16,029 nucleotides of DNA from Gammaproteobacteria bacterium (GTDB lineage Bacteria; Pseudomonadota; Gammaproteobacteria; Chromatiales; Chromatiaceae). Of this stretch, positions 7,701 to 13,278 are shown piece by piece (the stretch's first letter is position 1; each line of letters begins with the position of its first letter). The translations under genes and the position numbers were made by a program. The stretch lies in assembly GCA_024644505.1 (NCBI GenBank), contig JAHEHQ010000014.1:1-16029 (forward strand). The letters run 5' to 3'. The notes beneath the pieces are model-generated. The model had not been told where the DNA came from, ran no database searches, and saw only the letters and a list, made by a program, of their open reading frames with translations.

Positions 7701-8632
7701 CGGAGCAATTCTCCCTCCCCTCCCGTGATAGCGATGAGATAGCCTCGGACGCAGACCCGGGCAGGCTGCCTGCTCTGGATATTCAGGTGGAAACCGTAAA
7801 GATCAATGGGGAAAATTTCGGCAAGCTTCAGCTGATCAGCCGCAGGAAACCAGCCGGGTCCGAGCTTCAATCATTCTCTCTGAACTCCCACCGGATGGCA
7901 CTTTCCGCCGTGGGTGAGTGGCAGAGGGCCCGAGGCGGCGGTCAACACACCCGTGTGGATATCAACATGGAAACCCCTGCCCTGGGGGATCTGCTCTCCG
8001 ACATCGGTTTCACCCGAAACATCGAGCAGGCCCCGACGGAGATAGACAGCCGCCTTGAGTGGGACGATACACCTGCCCGCTTCAGCCCCGGCATCCTAAA
8101 TGGCGAGATCAGCATGCAGATAGGCAAGGGCAGGTTCCTGGAGGTCAACCCCGGGGTGGGCCGCGTCTTCGGACTGCTGAATTTCAATGCACTCCAGCGC
8201 AGACTGACCCTTGATTTCAGCGACCTGTTCGAAAAGGGTTTCACATTTGACAATATCGAGGGGAGCTTTCTTCTGGACTCGGGTGACGCCTATACCAGTG
8301 ATTTTCGTCTCAGGGGTCCCGCGGCCTCCGTGGAAATCGCCGGCCGGATCGGACTGGGAAGTGAGGATTTCGAGCAACTCGTCACCGTGACACCCGCGAT
8401 CTCCTCCACGCTTCCGGTGGCGGGAGCCCTGGTGGGCGGGCCTGTGATGGGCGCAGCTGTCCTGTTTGCCCAGCAACTGCTGGGCAAGGAGTTCGATAAG
8501 ATATCCCGGCGTCAGTATCGGGTGAGCGGTCCCTGGGAACATCCGGATGTCGATCGTCTGGTCGACGTCGTTCCGGAAAGAAAAGCAGCAGCGGGAGATA
8601 TCTTTAAAGACCTGGTCCCGCCTGGGGAATAA
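4718..8632 (+). CDS. yhdP: YhdP family AsmA-like phospholipid transport protein
   Basis: YhdP is a very long AsmA-like (bridge-type) protein anchored in the inner membrane and spanning the periplasm. With TamB and YdbH it moves phospholipids to the outer membrane. The 1304-aa product is close to E. coli YhdP (1266). A signal-anchor helix (about residues 10-33, LALLLIIVLGALGI) is followed by a long beta-rich periplasmic part typical of the TIGR02099/DUF3971 family. The C-terminal AsmA-like region (about 1130-1290) shows GKGRFLEVNPGVGRVFGLLN, the LTLDFSDLFEKGFTFDNIEG block, TPAISSTLPVAGALVGGP and a closing RYHISGPxxxP-like RQYRVSGPWEHPDVDRL. The start is GTG at 4718: the frame has a stop at 4667-4669 and no other start in between, and GGGG lies 5 nt upstream. 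It follows rng by 78 bp, the conserved order. Confidence 0.93.
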   Translation: MLHIAKSFALKLWLALLLIIVLGALGISLSRLLVIPKVSDYRTEVEQWASENLGRNVRIGKLEANWLGLGPELVLKDVDLLSGETGKPTLKISDIQIRLAILDSLWAWGIKTRQITLSGVQLLIKRRSNGALVIGGLENLEGEADDASPLFLLPSRIVLKNSVIFWENQVIGAEPVRLTNVVARLVNAPGRHQLNGSFELPGEEGGRLELAMDIRGELTEPRGWAGDIYLKGKGLALPELMRHRIPNGYALSGGQSEIEVWSQWDNGRISGLEGNATTLGLRLEQFTRTEGTPERALEIDSLGGRFRWHRHTDGWTLEFADIQLNRSELSWPKANFALRTRFDPEGRLHVVAGADFIRVEDVVDIIRMFPLPNPEIEKALDGIWPHSDLYGLQFNYNDTSGTAQWSARGEVKSLFTRPWKRIPGMSNLRASFYVDQDSGILDLNGNKTELRFPNLLRDPLVLEKINGALSWGIRKDGTWHIDTTDMVALTKDINTRTRLTMEFPAPNQTDTPVFMDLQTDFSDGAAGSTSRYLPVGIMPNKVVDWLDKSIIGGKIISGSCIFRGPLKAFPFHKTQKGRFEVFFHTEDLALDYWPGWPRLESVNATVRFLNNSFDTWMEQGKLLDSRLRHAHGHIERLSEGSPFELTGVADGPLKDELRILSESPLAARFGPLVKRMRGVGDARLAMEFAVPIKTPDPHRLNGTLTFQDSELHLDDWGLALTGIRGDLLFDLKGVKGKGIRANTLDGEIRLDIETPEKRPNITRVSAAGEIPSEALAKKFPGIGLHYLKGSARWDFLMDIPKTSASQDTFITATLSSDLFGVEVGLPAPLGKPPGSRRTIKVRGNLGERPQSEVRLSYDSLIDAVALIDTSKPNKTRFLRGEILLGPGMARLPAENGLAVRGSVDYLNLTPWLEFNDTAPKAWDMPPLQSIDVEIGELDLWDNQLGSMDLDLSYREGALRGRVSGNRFEGHVQIPDDLATQPLKAYLQRLDIEFDPEQFSLPSRDSDEIASDADPGRLPALDIQVETVKINGENFGKLQLISRRKPAGSELQSFSLNSHRMALSAVGEWQRARGGGQHTRVDINMETPALGDLLSDIGFTRNIEQAPTEIDSRLEWDDTPARFSPGILNGEISMQIGKGRFLEVNPGVGRVFGLLNFNALQRRLTLDFSDLFEKGFTFDNIEGSFLLDSGDAYTSDFRLRGPAASVEIAGRIGLGSEDFEQLVTVTPAISSTLPVAGALVGGPVMGAAVLFAQQLLGKEFDKISRRQYRVSGPWEHPDVDRLVDVVPERKAAAGDIFKDLVPPGE

Positions 8633-8700
8633 AGCCGTCGCGGCATTGGCCGGAGCCGGCATTTCGGGCGCTGCGAGCGCACCGTGATGGAGGTTCTCTA

Positions 8701-8760
8701 ATGTGCTATTGTCCTTTGCGGACAGGATATACCAGGTCAAACAGGCAACTGATCCCATGA
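8701..8760 (+). CDS. Candidate 19-aa leader peptide upstream of the nitrilase-family gene
   Basis: ATG 8701 opens 19 codons ending in TGA at 8758-8760, giving MCYCPLRTGYTRSNRQLIP. It has the best ribosome binding site in the window: GGAGG at 8689-8693 with a 7-nt spacer. The stop lies 7 nt before the nit ATG at 8768, which has no Shine-Dalgarno of its own, so ribosomes finishing this ORF could re-initiate on nit. The peptide has two cysteines (residues 2 and 4) and several basic residues. I know of no described family. It could also be an accident of sequence; an alternative is that the GGAGG serves no gene. Kept as a candidate because of the ribosome binding site and position. Confidence 0.35.
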   Translation: MCYCPLRTGYTRSNRQLIP

Positions 8761-8767
8761 TCAACCC

Positions 8768-9604
8768 ATGAGTGATAAAAAGAAAAGGGCCGCCGCCATA
8801 CAGATGGCCTCGGGGCCCAATGTCAGCGCCAACCTGCTCAAGGCCGAGCAACTGGTCGCCGAAGCCGTGAAACAAAAGGCCGGGTTGATCGTACTTCCCG
8901 AAAACTTTGCCTGTATGGGCAAAAGGGAAAGCCACCTGCTCAAGTTGAGTGAACCGGACGGAGACGGTCCGCTCCAGGATTACCTTGGCCAACTCGCAAA
9001 GAGATACGGCGTCTGGCTGGTCGGTGGCACCATCCCCATGAAAGCCGCGGACAATCGCAAGGTACGTGCCGCCTGTCTCGTTTACAACGACGAGGGGAAG
9101 CGGGTTGCACGCTACGACAAGATCCACCTGTTCGACGTCCATATCGTGGAAACCAAGGAACGTTACGTGGAATCGGATACCATCGAGCCGGGTACCGAAA
9201 CCGTAGTCGTGGATTCGCCCTTCGGAAAGCTGGGCATCGCGGTCTGTTACGATCTGCGCTTTCCGGAGCTGTTTCGGGCTCTTCTGGACAAGGGAACGGA
9301 GATCATCTGCCTGCCCGCTGCATTTACCGCCTTCACCGGCAAGGCCCACTGGAAACCCCTGATAAGGGCAAGGGCCATCGAGAATCAATGCTATGTCATC
9401 GCGGCGGGCCAGGGTGGTTTTCATGTCAACGGTCGTGAAACCCACGGCAACAGCATGATCGTAGACCCCTGGGGCAACGTGCTGTCGAAAACAGGACGCG
9501 AGACGGGGTCGGTGTCTCATTCCCTGGATTTGGACTATCTGGAGAAAACCCGCCGCAAGTTTCCCGTGATAAAACATCGCACCCTACACCTGAATTGCAG
9601 CTGA
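8768..9604 (+). CDS. Carbon-nitrogen hydrolase, Nit family (deaminated glutathione amidase-like)
   Basis: This 278-aa protein belongs to the nitrilase superfamily branch of bacterial YbeM and eukaryotic Nit1, whose members hydrolyse deaminated glutathione, a by-product of transaminase side reactions, to 2-oxoglutarate and Cys-Gly. The catalytic Glu-Lys-Cys triad is visible: Glu45 in LPENF, Lys118 in RYDKIHLFDV and Cys160 in IAVCYDLRFPELFR. The segment FTGKAHWKPLIRARAIENQCYVIA is typical of this branch, as is GNSMIVDPWGNVL. Length fits the family. The ATG at 8768 gives the usual N-terminus but has no Shine-Dalgarno; a 19-codon ORF with a strong one ends 7 nt upstream. The gene lies between yhdP and tldD as in Pseudomonas. 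The 135-bp gap after yhdP holds only small GC-rich hairpins and that short ORF. An omega-amidase or other amide substrate remains possible. Confidence 0.88.
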   Translation: MSDKKKRAAAIQMASGPNVSANLLKAEQLVAEAVKQKAGLIVLPENFACMGKRESHLLKLSEPDGDGPLQDYLGQLAKRYGVWLVGGTIPMKAADNRKVRAACLVYNDEGKRVARYDKIHLFDVHIVETKERYVESDTIEPGTETVVVDSPFGKLGIAVCYDLRFPELFRALLDKGTEIICLPAAFTAFTGKAHWKPLIRARAIENQCYVIAAGQGGFHVNGRETHGNSMIVDPWGNVLSKTGRETGSVSHSLDLDYLEKTRRKFPVIKHRTLHLNCS

Positions 9605-9651
9605 CCGGATTTGGAAATAGCCGAAAAGCACTCCGGGACACCCGGCAATAC

Positions 9652-9667
9652 CCTTGCCTGAGCAAGG
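9652..9667. other. Small hairpin in the nit-tldD gap
   Basis: CCTTGC (9652-9657) pairs with GCAAGG (9662-9667) around a CTGA loop, 48 bp after the nit stop. The following sequence (TTGAAACAAGG) has no T-run, so termination is doubtful. Further on, TTTAAATAATAC (9699-9710) is AT-rich and could be part of a tldD promoter, but I found no -35 element at proper spacing. The rest of the 124-bp gap shows nothing else. Confidence 0.25.
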
Positions 9668-9728
9668 TTGAAACAAGGTTATCGGCCCCGATCTCTTCTT
9701 TAAATAATACACACACCACCGAGAACCC

Positions 9729-11171
9729 ATGTCCACACCTACGAATATCGCCTGCAACACCCTACTGGCCCCCGCGGAATTGAAGGAGAGCGATCTGGAC
9801 CGCGTCATGGACCAGATGCTTGCCCATTCCATCGATTCGGCAGATATCTATTTCCAATCCAGCCGTCTCGAATCCTGGGTACTCGAGGACGGTATCATTC
9901 GGGAAGGTGCCTATAACATCGAACAGGGCGTGGGTATCCGGGCCATGAACGGGGAAAAAACCGGCTTCGCCTATACCGACGAGATCCTGCTGCCCAATCT
10001 GCTGGAGGCGGGGAAATCTGCACGGGCCATAGCCCGCAGCGGTGGAGGCGGTACCATCCACATCAAGGGGGCCGCCGCGCCCAGACAGTACTACGACCCC
10101 ATCAATCCCCTGACCACCCTGCCCGAGGAACAGAAGATCGACCTGCTGAGACGCCTGGATGCGGAAGCGAGAAAGCAGGATCCCCGGGTAACCCAGGTCA
10201 TCACCAGCCTGGTGGCAGTCCATGACGTGGTGCTCGTCGTCGACAACGAAGGGACCATGACCGGGGATGTGCGCCCGCTGGTACGCTGCAACGTCCATGT
10301 CATCGTCGAACAGGGAGAGCAGCGTGAACAGGGCTCCAGCGGGGGCGGCGCCCGGCAGGCCCTGGGGTTTTTCATCGATCAGGACCGGGCGCTGGAATAT
10401 GCCCGCGAGGCCGTGCGACTGGCACTGGTCAATCTTGAAGCCGTCGACGCACCGGCGGGCACCATGCCGGTTGTCCTGGGCCCGGGATGGCCCGGTGTCC
10501 TGCTGCACGAGGCTATAGGTCACGGTCTGGAAGGCGACTTCAATCGAAAGGGAACGTCCGCATTTTCGGGACGTCTCGGCGACAGGGTGGCCACTAAGGG
10601 ATGTACCGTGGTGGATGACGGTACGCTGCCGGGACGGCGCGGATCCCTCAGTGTCGATGACGAAGGCACGCCCGGCCAGTACACCGTGTTGATAGAAGAC
10701 GGCATTCTCAAGGGCTACATACAGGACAGGCTCAATGCCCGGCTCATGGGGACCGTATCGACCGGCAACGGGCGGCGCGAATCCTATGCCCACCTGCCCC
10801 TGCCGCGCATGACCAACACCTACATGCTGCCGGGGAACAGAGAACCGGGGGAGATCATCGCCTCGGTGGACCGGGGATTGTACGCGGTCAACTTCGGCGG
10901 AGGACAGGTGGACATCACCTCAGGCAAGTTCGTCTTCTCAGCCAACGAGGCCTACCTGATCGAAGGCGGCAAGATCACCCATCCGGTCAAGGGGGCGACA
11001 TTGATCGGCAACGGTCCGGATGTATTGACCCGGGTAAGCATGGTGGGCAACGACCTGGAACTCGATGCCGGGGTGGGTACCTGCGGGAAAGAGGGCCAGA
11101 GCGTGCCCGTCGGCGTGGGCCAGCCCACTTTGAAGGTGGATGAACTGACAGTGGGCGGCACCAGCGCCTGA
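9729..11171 (+). CDS. tldD: Metalloprotease TldD
   Basis: TldD is the catalytic subunit of the TldD/TldE heterodimeric zinc metalloprotease. It cuts unfolded or peptide substrates inside a closed chamber, including processing of the microcin B17 precursor and degradation of the antitoxin CcdA. The 480-aa product matches E. coli TldD (481). The HExxxH zinc motif is at His260-Glu261-Ala-Ile-Gly-His265 (LLHEAIGHGLEGD), and the third zinc ligand is Cys452 in GVGTCGKEGQSVPVG. N-terminal residues (about 10-120) carry the DxYFQ and GxGIRAMNGEKTGFAYTDE blocks of the family. ATG at 9729 gives the usual N-terminus; only a weak Shine-Dalgarno is present. One base separates its TGA from the first start of pmbA, so both partners are probably made together. 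Confidence 0.96.
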   Translation: MSTPTNIACNTLLAPAELKESDLDRVMDQMLAHSIDSADIYFQSSRLESWVLEDGIIREGAYNIEQGVGIRAMNGEKTGFAYTDEILLPNLLEAGKSARAIARSGGGGTIHIKGAAAPRQYYDPINPLTTLPEEQKIDLLRRLDAEARKQDPRVTQVITSLVAVHDVVLVVDNEGTMTGDVRPLVRCNVHVIVEQGEQREQGSSGGGARQALGFFIDQDRALEYAREAVRLALVNLEAVDAPAGTMPVVLGPGWPGVLLHEAIGHGLEGDFNRKGTSAFSGRLGDRVATKGCTVVDDGTLPGRRGSLSVDDEGTPGQYTVLIEDGILKGYIQDRLNARLMGTVSTGNGRRESYAHLPLPRMTNTYMLPGNREPGEIIASVDRGLYAVNFGGGQVDITSGKFVFSANEAYLIEGGKITHPVKGATLIGNGPDVLTRVSMVGNDLELDAGVGTCGKEGQSVPVGVGQPTLKVDELTVGGTSA

Positions 11172-11172
11172 G

Positions 11173-12522
11173 ATGGTGATAAATTCTATGCAAGACTTGA
11201 AAGAGAGACAGGGCCGGTTGGAAGAGCTGGTCGAGGACCTGCTTACCGAGGCAAAAAAACAGGGGGCGAGTTCCGCGGAAGCCGGGGTCAGCAGTGATAT
11301 GGGGCTCTCGGTCAATGTGCGGTTGGGAGAGGTGGAGACCATAGAACACACCCGCGATCAGGGGCTGGGCATCAGCGTCTGGTTCGGGCAGCGCAAGGGG
11401 TCCTCGAGCACTTCCGACTTTTCCGGCGAAGCGGTGCGGGATGCGGTCCGCGCGGCCTGCAATATCGCCCGCTATACCAACGAAGACCCATGCACCGGCC
11501 TGGCCGACCGGGAGCTCATGGCCACGGATACACCGGACCTGGATCTCTATCATCCCTGGAACGTCGAAGTGGAAGAGGCCATCGATCTGGGTATCGAATG
11601 CGAAGATGCCGCCCGTTCCGTCGATCCGCGAATCACCAACTCCGAAGGCGCATCCCTGAATACCCAAAGCGGATTGCAGATATACGGCAACAGCCATGGC
11701 TTCGTCGGTGGATACCCCAGCAGCCGTCACAGCATCAGTTGTGCCGTGGTGGGCCAGGAAGACGACTCGATGCAGCGGGACTACTGGTACAGCTCCGCCC
11801 GGTCCCGTGACAAGCTTGAATCCCCAGGCCTGATCGGGAAGAAGGCCGGCGAGAGAACCCTCGCAAGACTCGGGGCACGCAGGATCGCCACCCAGGAGGC
11901 TCCCGTCATATTTCAGGCGGAGATGGCCGTCGGACTGCTGCGCAGTTTCATCGGTGCGGTCAGCGGCTCGGCACTCTATCGCCATTCCAGCTTCCTCCTG
12001 GACCAACTGGGCAAGCAGGTCTTCCCGAAGTTCGTCCGGATCCATGAGAAACCCCTGCTGCCCGGAGGACTTGCCAGCGCCGCATTCGACGGCGAAGGTG
12101 TGGCGACCCGGGACAAGGATTTCATCACGGACGGGATTCTGCAAAGCTATGCCCTGGACTCCTATTCGGCCCGTAAACTGAACATGCAGACCACCGCCAA
12201 TGCCGGCGGGGTGCGCAATCTGTTCATCGAGCCGGGTGACATGGATCTCGAGGCATTGCTTCGCACCATGGACAGGGGCCTGCTGGTCACAGAGATGATG
12301 GGCAGCGGCCTGAACATGGTGACCGGAGACTATTCCCGGGGGGCTGCGGGATTCTGGGTGGAGCATGGGGAGATCCAGCACCCGGTGGAAGAGATCACCA
12401 TCGCCGGCAATCTCAAGCAGATGTTCGCGGGGCTGCAGGCCGTGGGGAGGGATTTGGACCCGCGCACCAGCTTCAGAACCGGTTCCTGGCTGGTCGAATC
12501 CATGACCATCGCCGGAGAGTGA
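11173..12522 (+). CDS. pmbA: Metalloprotease PmbA (TldE)
   Basis: PmbA/TldE is the partner subunit of TldD. It lacks the zinc site itself, and none is seen here: the HExxxH position is occupied by FQAEMAVGLLRSF. The 449-aa product matches E. coli PmbA (450) along its length. Shared blocks include GEVETIEHTRDQGLGISVW, ARYTNEDPCTGLADRELMA, NSHGFVGGYPSSRHS, SFLLDQLGKQVFP, LDSYSARKL and the end ITGDYSRGAAGFWVEHGE-like VTGDYSRGAAGFWVEHGE with EITIAGNLKQM. The first ATG (11173) follows the tldD stop by one base. An ATG at 11188 (residue 6) has a better ribosome site, GGTGA at 11175-11179 with 8 nt spacing, and may be the true start, giving 444 aa. In Pseudomonas yjgA lies between tldD and pmbA; here it is absent. 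Confidence 0.95.
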   Translation: MVINSMQDLKERQGRLEELVEDLLTEAKKQGASSAEAGVSSDMGLSVNVRLGEVETIEHTRDQGLGISVWFGQRKGSSSTSDFSGEAVRDAVRAACNIARYTNEDPCTGLADRELMATDTPDLDLYHPWNVEVEEAIDLGIECEDAARSVDPRITNSEGASLNTQSGLQIYGNSHGFVGGYPSSRHSISCAVVGQEDDSMQRDYWYSSARSRDKLESPGLIGKKAGERTLARLGARRIATQEAPVIFQAEMAVGLLRSFIGAVSGSALYRHSSFLLDQLGKQVFPKFVRIHEKPLLPGGLASAAFDGEGVATRDKDFITDGILQSYALDSYSARKLNMQTTANAGGVRNLFIEPGDMDLEALLRTMDRGLLVTEMMGSGLNMVTGDYSRGAAGFWVEHGEIQHPVEEITIAGNLKQMFAGLQAVGRDLDPRTSFRTGSWLVESMTIAGE

Positions 12523-12767
12523 ATATCTGCTATCGGAGTCAATGGCGTTTGGCGGAGAAAGCCATTACATTTAGAGGTCAGCGGTCAGCGAAGTATGAGA
12601 ATACTAAGCCTGGTTGTAAGTGCCTTGCGAAAGCATCGACACACCCTTTAGTACAAGGGGGACGTGAAGCTGACGGCTGATCGCCGGTTCCAACGGTAAA
12701 ACCCAGACGACTGCATTCTCAACGGCGGGCTCCGCGGCATCAGCACACTATTCGGGAGAGTTTCATC
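12523..12767. other. 245-bp intergenic region with hairpin and inverted heptamer repeats
   Basis: No convincing gene lies here. AATGGC (12541-12546) pairs with GCCATT (12561-12566), extended by TTT/AAA across a one-base bulge: a modest hairpin 18 bp after pmbA that may end the operon, though no U-run follows. GGTCAGC occurs twice in tandem (12576-12582, 12583-12589). Its near-complement GCTGACGGCTGA lies at 12669-12680 (11 of 12 match), so the roughly 105-bp stretch could fold as a long stem-loop. A weak promoter candidate for the OsmC gene is TTGCGA (12625-12630) and TTTAGT (12647-12652), 16 bp apart, each 4 of 6 to consensus. Confidence 0.45.
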
Positions 12768-13247
12768 ATGTCAGACGAAAAACAGTTCACAATCGAAATG
12801 GAGCAGTTACAGGGGTACGAATTCAAGGTGAAATTCGATCTGGCCGGTGTCGATGAACTCCTGGTGGACGAACCCCCTCCCGTAGGGGAGGGCAAGGGCC
12901 CCAATCCCTCGAGGATGATTACCGTGGCAGCCGCCAACTGTCTCAGCGCCAGCCTGCTCTATTGCGTCACAAAGAACGAACCGCCCGCCGGCAGTATGCA
13001 TACGACCGCAACCTGCACCATGAAGCGAAACGCCAAGGGTCGCCTGCGCATCGGCAACATAAAGGTAAAGATGACAGTGGACGGCAAGCTCGAGGAGGCG
13101 GCGCGCATGAAGCGCTGCCTGGATCTGTTCGAGGAATTCTGCGTGGTTACCGCCAGCCTGCGGGATGGTTTTCCCATCGACGTAGAGATCGTCGGTCAGG
13201 GCGGTGAGACACTGCACCGGTCGAGCCTGGAATCCGCCGGGGGTTAA
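12768..13247 (+). CDS. OsmC family protein (peroxiredoxin-like)
   Basis: OsmC/Ohr proteins are thiol-dependent peroxidases that reduce organic hydroperoxides using two cysteines. The 159-aa product has both: Cys58 in VAAANCLSASLLYC and Cys124 in EEFCVVTASLRDGFPIDVEI, each in the usual helix context. The GPNPSRMITVAAANCL block before the first cysteine is typical. It is of the YhfA/OsmC-like general type rather than clear Ohr, so the substrate is not certain. The ATG at 12768 has a good Shine-Dalgarno, GGGAG at 12754-12758 with a 9-nt spacer, in contrast to most genes here, which fits a fresh transcription unit after the 245-bp gap. The stop codon lies inside a small palindrome, GGGGTT-A-AACCCC (13240-13252). 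The EF-G paralogue follows after 31 bp on the same strand. Confidence 0.88.
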   Translation: MSDEKQFTIEMEQLQGYEFKVKFDLAGVDELLVDEPPPVGEGKGPNPSRMITVAAANCLSASLLYCVTKNEPPAGSMHTTATCTMKRNAKGRLRIGNIKVKMTVDGKLEEAARMKRCLDLFEEFCVVTASLRDGFPIDVEIVGQGGETLHRSSLESAGG

Positions 13248-13278
13248 ACCCCGCACCACCACTCATCGACGGCACCCC

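Noticed and set aside
8096..9577. A 493-codon open frame on the - strand across the yhdP end and nit
   Set aside because: It spans two real genes on the other strand and shows no family motif.
12595..12651. An 18-codon ORF (MRILSLVVSALRKHRHTL) in the pmbA-OsmC gap
   Set aside because: There is no ribosome binding site and nothing to set it apart from chance.
13240..13252. Small palindrome GGGGTT-A-AACCCC over the OsmC stop codon
   Set aside because: The stem is short, with no U-run; it is too weak to call a terminator or operator.
13204..13278. A longer start for the EF-G-like protein inside the OsmC gene
   Set aside because: The added residues overlap the OsmC coding end and do not align with EF-G; ATG 13279 gives the usual N-terminus.
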